Positions 1-10,679 of a stretch of 64,000 nt of DNA are shown in pieces. The first letter of the stretch is position 1. Each line of letters opens with the position of its first letter. The notes beneath the pieces were generated by a model. That model saw only the letters and a program-made list of their open reading frames with translations. It was not told the DNA's origin and made no database searches. The stretch spans positions 696,276 through 760,275 of the forward strand of contig CAUYUJ010018904.1 of the NCBI GenBank assembly GCA_963575745.1, in the 5' to 3' direction. The stretch comes from Prorocentrum cordatum (taxonomy: Eukaryota; Sar; Dinophyceae; Prorocentrales; Prorocentraceae). The translations under genes were made by a program, and so were the position numbers.

Positions 1-389
1 GCGCCGGCCCCGGGAATTCCTGCTGGCATGCCGCTTTAAAATGCCCCCGCGCGGGTGCGACCTCGTCGCATCGGCTTCGCGCGGCGCGGTGCCTGCCCGA
101 GATCGGTCGCCACCTGTCAATCACGCCTCTAATCGTGGCGTTGGCGTTCGCCCGCGGTTGCCTAGGTTCACTTTGGCCCCGAGCGGGGTCGCTGTGCGCA
201 GTGGTGGAGTCGGCGCCCTGCGAGGGCGAGTCATCGCCGCGCTCCTGTCCCCCGTCTGCGCATATCAGCATTGGGGCTGCCAGTCGCTGTGATTCATCGA
301 TTACTGTTTCTGCCTTCATCCCGTGCGTGCGCGCGAAATGTTCATGCCTCGTTGCGGCGAGCGTCGCCAATAAGCAAGATGCGTCTAGG

Positions 390-1046
390 TTAAGCAGCCG
401 CGGCGACAGGGAGGCATTCCAGCTGCAGGTCAGCCACGATGTCGTCAGGGACCCAAACATAGGATAGCTCAATGTGACTGGAGGGTCGGACCCTCGCAGC
501 GAGCGCGCCGGCTGCCACCCCGGCGCACGCGACGTCTGCCCAGGGGGATGGGTGGATGGCACCATGGCTGTCCACTTGCTGACGGCGGTAAGCAAGACTT
601 GTCTTGATGGATCTGGGTTGCCCGCCGAGCTTTTCCACCTCGCTCGTCGCTCGGCGGGTGACCTCGCGCCCCAGGCTGACCGGCGGGGCAGCGCAGCCGC
701 CCTGGAGGACAGGAAGCTCGCACTGCCTGCTGGCAAGCTTGATGGTTTTGAGTTGCCCGCTGAGCTTTTCCAACTCGCTCGTCGCTCGGCGGGCGACCTC
801 GCGCCCCAGGCTGACCCGCGGGGCAGCGCAGCCGCCCTGGAAGACAGGAAGCTCCCACTGCCTATTGGCAGGCTTGTTTTGCTCTTGCGTCGCACTTCTG
901 GAGCGGAGCTCGGTCCGGCACCGCCGCGAGGCCTGATTTGCGAAGTCGGAAAGCTCGTCGCCGTCGGCCGCGTCAGCCGCATTCATTTTGGCGCGGTAGC
1001 CTTGCTCGGCGCAGCCCCCCCAGAGCGCGCTGCCCGCGGCCAGCAA
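390..1046 (-). pseudogene. Unrecognised minus-strand coding-like fragment
   Basis: An open frame of about 218 codons on the minus strand, without a convincing start. It ends after a stretch reading ELSYVWVPDDIVADLQLE and contains two copies of a segment reading SLGREVARRATSELEKL, produced by a 135-bp tandem duplication. Charged, helix-like composition suggests former coding, and a second minus frame (973-1425) may be its upstream continuation across a frame break. The plus strand is also open over much of the stretch (474-1085), so the reading direction is not certain. I recognise no family. Confidence 0.25.
603..872. repeat. 135-bp tandem duplication, two copies
   Basis: Positions 603-737 and 738-872 are two head-to-tail copies at an exact 135-bp offset, differing at a modest number of bases. 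The unit is 45 codons long, so it preserves all reading frames. Confidence 0.9.
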
Positions 1047-2099
1047 TTGCAGCGAAGGCGAGCGGGTGGAGAAATGCCGCCTTGATCGCCGTTTGTCTGG
1101 CGATGTCCCGGACGAGCGCCCCTAGCAGACCAGGGCGCCGCTGTTGCGGGGGGGTCCCAGAGCAGGGCGCAATTTGAGACCAACTGTCTGCTATTGGCGT
1201 TAGCAAATGCAATGTCGAGTTGGGCCCTCCACGCCCCCTGGCGTTCTTCGGCCCCTGCTGAGGCGTTGCCCGCGAGCCCGGACTTCTTCGCCCAGGCATC
1301 CCACAGCCGCGCTCGACCACCCCTGCCCTGTGATTTGAATGGGGAAGTCCGAATCCTTCATGCCCCTTTAAGCGTCCATGCGAGCGAAGTGGGGCGCGCC
1401 CAACACCTTGCCGGTGGCTTCGCAAACCTGGCGGGAGAGCGCTGCGTCGTCGGCCCCTGACTCGTCGCGGGCAGGAGCCGCGCGCGCACCTTCGGTTCTT
1501 CTATCTTGTCCACCCCTCCACCCATGCCTGGAGGCGCTCGAGGAGGGCTCGGGACGACGGGCTTCCGTTCATCGTGCGCTCGCGAGGAGGGCCGACGCCG
1601 CGGGGTCGTCTGCGGCGGCGTCGACGAGGGCGCCCTGCGAGGCGACGCATAGCCCGCCACTCGCAGTCGCGGTGGACCTGGCGCCGTGGCCAGCCCCGCC
1701 TCCACGACCTTTTCAACCGCGAGGCTCCGCCTCCAGAGAGGTCGCCAACCTCCATGTTCTGGCGGTCGCATGCACCTGCCGAGGGTGCGAATGCGGCCTG
1801 CAGGGTGTCGAGTCTCCTGGAAGGCAGGAATGCTGGCTCCACATTTGCACGCTGAGTTCAATCGAGGCGTTCAATTTCGCATCGAGACTAATGACGCTTA
1901 AGCTAGCGGTGTCGGCCATCTGCGGGCCGTCTCCGTCCATGGAGCTAGCGCGTCATCTGGCGGATCGGCGTCTCCTCGCCTCTCGGCGCAGCCTGGCTCG
2001 GCCCTCTAAGGCGTTCAACCACGCCCGCTCGCGCCCGGGAGGGGCCCTGAGAATTGCGAAAAGAGGGGGCGGTCAAACTTCCCGCGTAAAACAAACAAT
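1047..2099. other. No gene recognised
   Basis: Several overlapping short frames on both strands, such as minus 1358-1861 and 1713-1940, none with a domain I can name. Some minus-strand pieces look mildly coding and may belong to the same decayed gene as 390-1046. Confidence 0.4.
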
Positions 2100-2100
2100 C

Positions 2101-2131
2101 TACATATATATATATATATACACACACTTAC

Positions 2132-2223
<92 letters not shown>
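2101..2223. repeat. (TA)n-(GA)n-(TA)n compound microsatellite
   Basis: TA tracts flank a GA tract of about 45 bp, followed by a 36-bp TA tract. This is a low-complexity island in GC-rich DNA. Confidence 0.97.
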
Positions 2224-2225
<2 letters not shown>

Positions 2226-3556
2226 TAAGCGGCGGCGGCGGCCCGGCGGAGAAGGAGAAGGGCGAGCCGACGGCGGCGGCAGCCCGAGCGGCGGGGGCGG
2301 CGACAGCCGACGCAACCGCGGGAGGGGGGGCCGCCGCTGTCGTCGTCGCCAAGCGCGGGTCCGCCACCCCTGTAGTCGCGCGCGGGCGTGGCGCACGCGG
2401 TAGGCCCCGCTCTCGAGCCAATCATGGCTGGCGTTGCCGTCCGTCTTGCCCTTCGCGCCGTGGTCGATGTCGGGCGCCTCGGCGTCGGGCGGTTCAAGGT
2501 TTTCCTGGCTGGCCAGCGTTTGCTCGCGGCCCTGGTGCACCTGTGGTTTGGCAGGGGCCCGCGGCTCAAGGGCATCGGGCCCTCGCGGCACTTCTGCCGG
2601 GCTTTCTTCGGGCACGCGCGGGAAAGCTTCCGATCCCGATCCAGGTTTGAACTGGGGCAGAGGGCCCTGCCGGCAGCAACGGCTCTGGCGGACGGGCCGC
2701 GGCCCCCTCGGGCGACGAAAAGTCCGCGGCTGCTTGGACGGCGAAGCGGGGTGCTTCACTCGGTGCGGCAGTGGTGCCGTCGTCTGGCGCCACGGTTGGC
2801 TCATGCAGCTCGCCGTTGCCGTCGGGCTTCGCCTCGCCGCCCCCGAATTGCGTCTGTTCGCGGCTTGCCTTCGCTTGGCGCGGCGGCGCCTTCGGAATTG
2901 GCGATGCCTCGCGGGCTGGGCTGAAGCTAACCCGGGCGGGTATGGTACTGAGGGCAGATGTGTGAAGGCGCGCCTGCTGGGGCCACCCGCGGCGCCGCGC
3001 TACCGCTGGCCGCCGCGGCTGTGGTTGCCCGCGGTGGCCAGCCGCCTGCAGGAAGCGCCCGCGGCGGGGGCCGCTGCTGAACTTGGGCAGCCTCCTGCTG
3101 GTAAATCTGTGATTTGTTTCCCTGGCCTACCTGGCCACTGATGAGATCTGGTTGTCAGACCGCGCGTCGCTGCTTCCATTGGGGGAACTGACCCCCCCGT
3201 TCGGTGGCGCGAAAGCCGTGGGGTTGTGCGCTGTCGCCCACCGTCCGTGACTGCGTCGCGCGTGGCCTGTGGCGGAGGCCTCGATGGCTGCCGTTCGGCA
3301 GCACCGCGCTGCGGCGAATGTGCTCGGGACTTTTCTGGCCCCGGGAGTCCTTGGCCAGGAGCTGACACTGCGCCTGGGCCCATTCGCGCCCAAGGCGACT
3401 GGTGCCGCTATGGTGACCCACCTTGGTCAATCCTGCCGGCAGTAGTCCTGGTGGGTACCCTCGCGTCTGTGAAGCTTGAGTTGCGCCCCGCGCCCGTGGC
3501 CTTTGTTCCCTCATCCTGGCGGGTATCCTTGTAGTTGTGTGCAGTGGGTTGCCGTG
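2224..3556. other. No gene recognised
   Basis: GC-rich sequence with multiple overlapping frames on both strands. The minus strand reads proline/glutamine-rich stretches that could be a low-complexity part of the decayed coding region at 3557-4675, but nothing is identifiable. Confidence 0.4.
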
Positions 3557-4675
3557 CTAGCATCGGCTTATCTCTTTCTGGACTTTGAAGAAGAGGCGGC
3601 TCTCATCGCCTTGCCTTTGGAATTCTAGTTTAGCTTTTTCGCCCGAGCAGATGGCCTCTGCCAGCGCTTCCCTGACGTTGTCGGTGGCGCAGACAATCGA
3701 TACACTTCTCTTCCCTTCCCTGGCCGCGCAGCGTGCCGCCATGTGGCCTCTCACTTGTTTTTTTTGTTTTTTCCGAAGTTGTCAGTCAGCTCCTCGTCGT
3801 GCTTCGCGGTGTCAAGCATGGGTTTGTTTGCCGACGCCAGTTCGGTGTGCAGAACCTCATCCATGGGGCAAGCCTCTTTGTCTAACCCGGAAAAGATGTC
3901 ATCCTGTTCCGACATGCGTTGTCGATATGTTGTATGATGGCGTCCTCCTTTTCCTCGTACTTTGTGGTGCTGTGCTCCTTGGTGGCGCCGTTGTTCAATT
4001 GATGTCAAGTAGGTGTTGGCGCTGCTGGTCGAGGTTCTGAGTCTCCCTGCAGTAGCAGTTCGGTGGAATTGCCAACTCTGGCGCTGCCGAGCCTTCGGCG
4101 CTGCTATGGTGTTTGCTGGCAGTGGCGGCGCGTCCTCGTCTGAAGGTGCGGGTCTTGTGCGTGCAGCGAGCAGCGGTGGCCTCCTCTCGTCTGGGCTACT
4201 GGATGATCTCCTGTTGGTTGTCATTCCGCTCCGCCCGTTGCCTGCGAAATCAGCCCGAAAGGACCAGCGCGTGGGGGCGCGGGCAGCGCTCCGCTGCCTG
4301 GGTCTGTGTGCTGCCTTCGGTGATCCATTGTCCGTGTACGTTGTCCGCTCCAAGACCGTCGTTGTCCTCGACGAAGTCGGTCCACTGAGTGAATGGTATA
4401 GCCGTGAACCTCAATTCTGCGTTCATGATTAGGGCGTGCCGAGTGCCGAAGTGTTCCTGAAGTGTGTGTTTCCGCCGCATTGGCTTGATTGTTATGTGAT
4501 TGTTGGGGTCATTGAATTGGCTCTTGACGGATAGGCTACTGCGAATCCTGGCCGTGGAGAGCGCGATCCTGTGGAGGGATTCTCCGGCGTGGATGTTAAC
4601 GTGTTGGCTCCTTTTGGCGACGCGGGCGCAGGACTTGAGCAGATGCAGATTTCTGATCCTCCATACAATGCGCAC
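3557..4675 (-). pseudogene. Frame-broken minus-strand coding region, unknown family
   Basis: Three minus-strand frames follow one another: 4675-4250, 4353-3751 and 3754-3557. They read coherent protein-like sequence, for example FTQWTDFVEDNDGLGADNV, then MSEQDDIFSGLDKEACPMDE, then VSIVCATDNVREALAEAICS. The last two frames meet at an A-rich run on the coding strand (3752-3777), where one additional A would make them continuous, so a homopolymer deletion (real or sequencing) is a simple explanation. No start codon, domain or family is recognised. A transposon gag-like or host protein are both possible. Confidence 0.3.
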
Positions 4676-4994
4676 TGCTTGGAATATAGGTGGCCGCTCC
4701 CGTTCTTCATGCTGTGCTGCACCCTTTTTAAGTACGGGTGATCGTGTTGAACATGGCTATGTGTTCCCTTGTGGCCTTCTCTTTGTCGTCGCGACGCCCG
4801 TCGTTTTTTTGTTCATCCTGCTTGGTGTCTCTGTTTCCCTGTGGGTTTCTTGTCCAGCTTCCAATTCAAGTGCGACTTGCCTGGCTGCCATCTGGCCAAT
4901 CCTGCGCCGATGACTGTCGGATGTGCTTTGGGTTTGCGGCTGGCCTAGGATATGCAGTGGGCCGAGGTCGCCAGGCTGGCTCGTACTACAATCA

Positions 4995-5165
4995 AAACGT
5001 GTATTAAGGACGGTTGGTAAGGACGCAAGACCCTTTGGAGCCCGAAGCTGGGATTTTTGGAGCGGAGGGCGACCAGTGAGAAAACCAAAGGACGGTCCGC
5101 AGAGGCAAGGACACAAGGGTACCCTAGATGAAGACGCGCGTCCTTACTGGGCTCGTTGACTGTAT
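4995..5165 (+). repeat. Dispersed repeat family R3, copy 1
   Basis: About 170 bp with the core GGTAAGGACGCAAGACCCTT followed by a GGCGACCAGTGA block and ending GTTGACTGTAT. The same order of blocks recurs at 50990-51160 and, shortened, at 55640-55745. Boundaries are approximate. Confidence 0.75.
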
Positions 5166-5499
5166 GGCGATGCCGTCGGCGTCATGGTGGCGGCATGAGG
5201 GTGCGGTCGCGTTGCTTATCGTGTGCTGTGATGGCTGTTGAGCACTCTCGCGTTGGCAACGCGACGTGCGGCTTGCGCGTCGGTGCGCGCCGTCCACAGC
5301 TGCCCACGCCAGGCGGGGCCGCGAGACCGGTCGGTCCTGGATGTCGTTGTAGACACGGGGCCTCGCATGCCACAGAACAAAGCTCAGGACGTGACTGTGG
5401 TGGTGATATTGCGGCCGCAGCGATCCACCAGGCGAGCATGCTGGCCACCTCCATGAACCTGAAGGTCTATAAGGCGCGTTCGGGCACTCATGGCCCCTC

Positions 5500-6010
5500 C
5501 TCCTCAACATCATGTTGTTGCTCCTCCTGCCTTCCTCCCTCCACGTCCTCCTGTTGTTGCTCCTCCTCCTTCTCCTCCTCCTCCTCCTCCTCCTCCTTCT
5601 CCTCCTCCTCATCCTCTTCCTCCTCATCCTTCTCGTCTCCACCACCATCCTTTCTTCGTCTCCTTGACCTTCTTCTCCTTTCTCCTTTCCCCGACGAGCC
5701 TTATTCCTCCACGTCCCCGTCGATATCCTCAAATTCTCTCCTCCATCTGCCCTCCACCATCCGTCCTCTCTCCTCTTCCCGCTGATACTGCTGGTGCTAT
5801 TGCGGCTCATCTTCATCTTCCTCTCCGTCCGCCTCATCACCATCTTTTCCTCCCTCACTCCTCCTTCCCTCCCCCTCTCACTCCCTACTTGCCTGTTCTC
5901 TCGTCCTTTCCGTCTGCCCCCCCCCCACCCCCTTCCCCCCCCCATCCCAGCTCCATTTTCCTCTCCCCCCACTGCCACCCCTGCCACCACCCATTCGACC
6001 ACCTGACGAG
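5500..6010. repeat. Pyrimidine-rich (CTC/CTT) low-complexity tract
   Basis: Nearly pure C/T on the plus strand for about 500 bp. Long frames here are artefacts of the composition. Confidence 0.9.
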
Positions 6011-6115
6011 ACTGTAGACCAATCAGACGGCCGGCGCAATTGGCAACCTGTTTTTCCCCACATCCAAAGTGGGGTTCTTGTTTTCTCTGCACACCCCCCG
6101 CGCAGGATCTCACAC

Positions 6116-6265
6116 CCTCTCTCTCTCTCTCTCTCTTCCTCTTTCTCGCCATCATCATCATCAGTCATCATCATCATGACCCACGCCTCTCCTCCTCAGC
6201 ACCATCACACTTACCCATACACCACTCGATCGCTCACTCACTCACTCACTCACTCACTCATCATG
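6116..6265. repeat. Cluster of (CT)n, (ATC)n and (CACT)n microsatellites
   Basis: A CT tract at 6116-6135, an ATC tract at about 6151-6177, and CACT units at about 6233-6260. The cluster immediately precedes the 160-bp tandem repeat. Confidence 0.95.
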
Positions 6266-6330
6266 ATCATCACATGAGGATATCATCCGTTGGCGTCACA
6301 CATCACTCAGTCAGTCCGTCACTCACTCGA

Positions 6331-6800
6331 GTATCAAGCGGGAGCGTCGTCTGTGAGTGAATTGCGAGGAAGTCTCAGGCGGGAGCCTCTCCCTATGGGG
6401 CCCGCAGATCATCTTACTAATCCGAGGCGGGTCATCGGGATCCTGTAACTGTCGTCACTTTTGGGCTCCTGGGGCGTGAATTTGGAGGAAGTATCAGGCG
6501 GGAGCGTCGTCTGTGAGTGAATTGCGAGGAAGTCTCAGGCGGGAGCCTCTCCCTATGGGGCCCGCAGATCATCTTACTAATCCGAGGCGGGTCATCGGGA
6601 TCCTGTAACTGTCGTCACTTTTGGGCTCCTGGGGCGTGAATCTGGAGGAAGTATCTAGCGGGAGCCTCGTCTGTGAGTGAATTGCGAGGAAGTCTCAGGC
6701 GGGAGCTTCTCCCTATGGGGCCCGCAGATCATCTTACTAATCCGAGGCGGGTCATCGGGATCCTGTAACTGTCGTGACTTTTGGGCTCCCGGGGCGTGGC
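6331..6800. repeat. 160-bp tandem repeat, three copies
   Basis: Copies begin near 6331, 6491 and 6651 at an exact 160-bp offset and are nearly identical. Each contains GCGAGGAAGTCTCAGGCGGG. The same core occurs in a diverged tandem at 29350-29540. The array marks the left side of the region carrying the rolling-circle element, but whether it belongs to the element is not shown. Confidence 0.95.
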
Positions 6801-7135
6801 TATTGATCGTGTCGGTTGTTCAGCCCGCTGCATCCTTGAGGAGTTGTTCCGGCAGGTTGCGCGTTGATGGCTGTCTTGAGCGCGCTCGCGCGCTGCTGCC
6901 CCGAGGAGTTGTTCCGACGGGCAGCGCGCTCGCTGAATGCATTGCCGCCGAGCCTTCGCTGCCCCTCCCCCCTTGCCGCCCGCTTGTGGACTTCGCCTTT
7001 CAAACGTTTGCCCGAGGGGTTGTCCCGACGGCATATGCGTTTTTGTATATCCTCTCGCTCTCGTCGCCACCCATGCGCTGTTTCGCTGCCCCGCTCCTTC
7101 ACGCCTCAGGCCCGATGGGTTGTCCTGACGGCATC

Positions 7136-7565
7136 TGCAGCAGAGACCAGGAGAGAGCCGGATACAATAGCAAATGCCAGCAAAAACCAACGCGGAGCGG
7201 CAAAGAGCATGAAAGAGCAGCTGAGATCAACCGAGAGCAGCAGACAACAGCATGGAACAGTAGAGAGCAGCGGGAAGCAGGAGGGAGCGGGAGAGACCAG
7301 GACAGACCAGTTGAGGCCAGCAGCTGGCCAGCTGACACCGTTGTGGTTGAGGTCTTGTTTGATAGTTTCGATCGTTTCTGTGTTTTCTGGGAGCCTCCGG
7401 AGCTCCCAGGGGTATCTTGACGTCAGGCACCGGGTAACAGCCCAGAGCAGCAGGGAGCGGCATAATGCAGCAACCAACAGCGAAGACCTGCAGGGCGCAG
7501 CAGAGAGTAGCAGAGAGCAGCAGACAACAACAGGCAACAACAGAGAACAGCGGAGACTGGGGGTG
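7136..7565 (+). repeat. Purine-rich leader repeat L1 (CAGAGAGCAG type)
   Basis: Imperfect tandem GCAGAGACCAG/GAGCAGCAG units. The block 7136-7350 aligns with 11428-11612 (shared GCGGCAAARRGCATGAAAG and AGCTGACACCGT segments). L1 follows a stem-loop motif and lies 130 bp upstream of the ORF at 7695. It may be a promoter or untranslated-leader block used twice in the element, but this is inference. Confidence 0.8.
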
Positions 7566-7694
7566 TGATGGGCTTGTGATGGGCTCAAATGGGTTTGTTT
7601 CCGTCGCCGTTGTGATGGGCTCAAATGGGAAGATTCGTGTGGGTCTCGTTGCCAGAGCAGCAAGCAGTCGCGGTGCGCCTGCGTCTCGCCCGCC

Positions 7695-8111
7695 ATGCCT
7701 TTCGAGATGGGTGACACCACCGTGCTCGTTCTGTTCGTCGCTGTGCATAAGGATGACCAGCCCGCCGTTGAGCACGGGGCGCAGATTCCACGGCGTTTGA
7801 TGGGGTCCACTCCGTGCGTTGGTTTCCGCACGTCGCCGACGCAGGCCATGGAGCGCGCTCGCATAGTGCAGCAGAGGAGTGGCGCTTTTGTCTCAAAGGT
7901 GAAGCACGTGCTGCTACAGGTGGAGTTCAGCGCCCGCGCTCTCGCGGACCTCACCGTGACGCCCGCCGCCAGGGAGTACGCCTTCGCGCCAATGCTGCAC
8001 AAGGTGGTGCATCGGTCCGATGGAGAGACTGACTGGGGAGTCTGGCATTACTGCGGCGATTTCCCACTGGGGCTCTCTGGGATTCGCCATTGCTGGCGGG
8101 AGATTGAGTGA
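7695..8111 (+). CDS. Hypothetical 138-residue protein of the element
   Basis: ATG at 7695 in a CGCCATGC context, TGA at 8109-8111. The protein opens MPFEMGDTTVLVLFVAVHKD and ends WHYCGDFPLGLSGIRHCWREIE. Composition is balanced (hydrophobic strand-like start, charged middle) and codons favour G or C at the third position, as in the two neighbouring element genes. No domain is recognised. It sits between leader repeat L1 and two stem-loop motifs, upstream of the RPA-like gene on the same strand, so it is probably a third gene of the rolling-circle element. The antisense strand is also open here, which lowers confidence somewhat. Confidence 0.6.
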   Translation: MPFEMGDTTVLVLFVAVHKDDQPAVEHGAQIPRRLMGSTPCVGFRTSPTQAMERARIVQQRSGAFVSKVKHVLLQVEFSARALADLTVTPAAREYAFAPMLHKVVHRSDGETDWGVWHYCGDFPLGLSGIRHCWREIE

Positions 8112-8660
8112 TCTGGAAACGCTTGTTCGCAGGTCGCTACTCGGCCGAGGGGTTGTCCCGACGCTTTTTTTCTCCACCTGCACAGCGCGCTGTCTTGCTT
8201 CCGGCGGCATAGACCCCTTTGCTACGTCTCTCGCCTGAGGGGTTGTCCCGACGGCAGTATTCACGGTCTGAGTGTCTCGCCAATGCATCCAGTGTTTGAG
8301 TCGGCAAAGCAAATGGGGCTCCTGCGCGCCCTCCCACCCGCCACTGTCATATCCGTTGCCTGTCCCGTTTAATCGAGGTCTCCGCTCCCTCGTGGTTGTC
8401 GATTCCGCCGAGTGACATCTGACACGAGGGTTTCCGCCGGACCCGCTCACCACCATGTTATTATGGTTTTCTGATTCGGATACTAACGTCTTTTCGGGGG
8501 AGCCGTCTTCGTTGTGCTCTGGTGCATTCGTGCCGTCTCGAGTATGCACGCACGCGCAGCCGCGCGCCTCACGTCTCGATATTATTCAACTGATCGAGAA
8601 GGATGGGACAGGAAAGTGAGAGCTGGGGGCCCCTGTCAGCCTCGACCCCGTGCCAGAGCT

Positions 8661-8682
8661 TCCGCAGCGCATTTGGCTCAAG
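8661..8682 (+). other. Spliced-leader (DinoSL) relic upstream of the RPA-like gene
   Basis: The sequence reads TCCGCAGCGCATTTGGCTCA and then AG. Against the DinoSL it shows one substitution (T to C), one inserted G and one missing T, and the last ten bases (GGCTCAAG and the two Ts before it) are exact. It lies 52 nt before the ATG at 8735, where a trans-spliced leader would be in a mature mRNA. This supports 8735 as the start and suggests the gene passed through an mRNA stage. Confidence 0.7.
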
Positions 8683-8734
8683 CATCTTGTGGCCAGCGCC
8701 CCCGTTCCATCTCAGTCCGGCGTTGCCGCTGACC

Positions 8735-10657
8735 ATGGCGGACAGCAAGCTCGCTCTGTCTCCGCGAGAGTTCTCCGGCGATCCCGCCACGTGCGTCTTC
8801 GGGCGCGTCGTCATCAAGCGAGGCCCGGTGGAAGTGGGCTACCAAGCGGATGGGAAGGGCAAGGGCAAGGCCAAGGGCAAACGCGCTGGAAAGGACAGAG
8901 AGCCGGGGAGGAAGATCGAAGTGCACATGCTCGGCGGTGACACTGTGGGCGACGCCCTGTTCCTTGACGGATGGGCAGACGCCGCCGCCCAAGTTCACGC
9001 CGCCATGGAGCTGGGCAGGGTCTACCGCGTGTCCGGCGGGACCGTCGTGAACCAGACCCCGAAGTACTCCACTTCTCGGCTGTCGTACTTCTTGCGGGTA
9101 AAGCCGCCCTTGGGAGTCAACACGGTCATCCAGGAGTGCACCGAAAGCCCGTGGGTGGACGTTCCCCTGCATCACCCGTTCGCGGAGATTGCCAGCTTGG
9201 GCAGAGTGACCGATACAACGCAGGTGCGCGCGGTCGGCGTCGTGTCTCACCAGCCGGGCGTCGTGGAGCGCGACGCCCAGCACGGCCGAGCAGGCGTCTG
9301 CAACGCGGTGATCAAGCAGGGGCGCCACGACATCCGCTGCGCATTCTGGCGAGACCATGCCGCGACTCTGGCCGCCTTCCCCGTCGGCTCCGTGATCGCG
9401 CTGATGCAAATGAATGTGAAGCAGCGCAACGGGTCCTGGGAGATCTTCGCCACGGAGGCCACGGAGGTCACGACTTGTCCTGCAGCTCAAGCGGAGACTG
9501 TTCGCGCCGCGACTGACATCTCCGAGGGTGCCGACGCGGCCACGTCCCTCACCAAGCAGCACCATGCCGTGGACTACGACACGGTGCCCGCCATGGCGAG
9601 CACGGTGAGTGGCCTCATGTCGGTGCCCGTGCCTTTCCAGACGCGCGACCTGCCTGGGGTCTTCGAGCTCCACTGCGTCGCCGTCACGGGCGTGGCAGGT
9701 GCTTCCGCCGACAGCGACTGGCAGATCAAGAGCTGCGCAGAGTGCAAGAAGAAGATTCCCGACCACCAGGACACGTGTGGCAGCCACCCCGAAGCGGGAA
9801 CTGAGATGCGGTGGCTCCTGAAGCTGGGCATCGCGGACCACACCGGCGGAGGCTCCGCCGTCCTGTACCACGACGCAGCGTCCACCCTCGACGTGCTCGG
9901 CGATTCGGGCACGCCCCTGGACGCCCAGGCTCGCCGCGTGCGCGCTGCGGCATTTCGGGCGACGCCGTGGACGCTGCGGTGCGTGTTCAAGACAAACGAT
10001 GTCACCAATGTCAACTACCTCGAGGTGAAGCGGATTGTCCCGACGCTGACGCCCGACGGCGTCGTGTCGACGTGGTCGGAGGTGACGGCGCCGCCGGCGG
10101 TGAAGACGGGCGGCGCCTGCCCGTTCGCGGCGTGCTCGGACGTCAGCTCGGACGACTCGCTCGGCTTGCTGCTCGTCCGTGACCTGGAGGTCCAGGCGGT
10201 CCGCGTGTTGCTGGTGATGCAGAGGCCCACGGAAGCGGAGACGGTGGCCACACCCGACGCAGAGAATCGCGGCCTGCGCGTGCAGCGCCTCGCGCGCTGC
10301 GGGTTCCAGTCTGAAAAGGAAGACACGTATTGCGTTAAGACGGCCGGTGTCGCCGGCGACGTGCAGTGGCTCCTGACGGCCGGGCACGGCGACGCGCACC
10401 TCGTGACTGCCATGCTGCGGACAGATAAGGGCTCCGGCCGCGGGACGTTCGATGTGCTGTCGCACAAGGCCGTGGTCCCCGAGCTCTTGCCCAGCATGGT
10501 CAAGCTCATGGCCAGCGCGCAGGGGTCCGGCGGCCCGGCGCTCATCGCGCACGCGCCCGACGCCACGCCGCTCAAGCGCATGCGGGACCTCGCCTTCTCG
10601 CCCCCCGACGCTGCGTCAACGCCATCATCCCTGGCGACGCGTCGCCGACTGGAGTGA
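8735..10657 (+). CDS. RPA70-like single-strand DNA-binding protein
   Basis: A 640-residue protein resembling the large subunit of replication protein A. Three OB-fold regions can be read in order. DBD-A-like (about residues 20-135) ends with GRVYRVSGGTVVNQ. DBD-B-like (about 150-265) contains VRAVGVVSHQPGVV and IRCAFWRDHAATL. DBD-C-like (from about 320) has a zinc-binding insertion with Cys334, Cys337, Cys348 and His351 (C-x2-C-x10-C-x2-H). A lysine/glycine-rich linker (about 40-52) and a basic C-terminal tail (RRRLE) are present. The frame is open from an upstream ATG at 8603, but that start would read through the spliced-leader relic, so 8735 (context GACCATGG) is preferred. The gene has no intron and lies 1 kb upstream of RepHel on the same strand. 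Plant Helitrons also carry RPA-like genes, where the protein is thought to protect single-stranded intermediates. Confidence 0.85.
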   Translation: MADSKLALSPREFSGDPATCVFGRVVIKRGPVEVGYQADGKGKGKAKGKRAGKDREPGRKIEVHMLGGDTVGDALFLDGWADAAAQVHAAMELGRVYRVSGGTVVNQTPKYSTSRLSYFLRVKPPLGVNTVIQECTESPWVDVPLHHPFAEIASLGRVTDTTQVRAVGVVSHQPGVVERDAQHGRAGVCNAVIKQGRHDIRCAFWRDHAATLAAFPVGSVIALMQMNVKQRNGSWEIFATEATEVTTCPAAQAETVRAATDISEGADAATSLTKQHHAVDYDTVPAMASTVSGLMSVPVPFQTRDLPGVFELHCVAVTGVAGASADSDWQIKSCAECKKKIPDHQDTCGSHPEAGTEMRWLLKLGIADHTGGGSAVLYHDAASTLDVLGDSGTPLDAQARRVRAAAFRATPWTLRCVFKTNDVTNVNYLEVKRIVPTLTPDGVVSTWSEVTAPPAVKTGGACPFAACSDVSSDDSLGLLLVRDLEVQAVRVLLVMQRPTEAETVATPDAENRGLRVQRLARCGFQSEKEDTYCVKTAGVAGDVQWLLTAGHGDAHLVTAMLRTDKGSGRGTFDVLSHKAVVPELLPSMVKLMASAQGSGGPALIAHAPDATPLKRMRDLAFSPPDAASTPSSLATRRRLE

Positions 10658-10679
10658 GAGCTCGCGCGCGAGCCGCAGC

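Noticed and set aside
7571-7632. Two GATGGGCTCAAATGGG words before the 138-residue ORF as possible leader relics
   Set aside because: They share only GGCTCAA with the leader and are a local direct repeat.
8603-8734. Upstream ATG extending the RPA-like ORF by 44 codons
   Set aside because: The extension reads through the spliced-leader relic at 8661-8682, and the residues show no similarity to RPA. The ATG at 8735 has better context.
8678-10552. 624-codon minus-strand frame opposite the RPA-like gene
   Set aside because: It is a GC3-driven shadow frame, rich in His, Arg and Ala with no domain, whereas the plus strand has clear OB-fold and zinc motifs.
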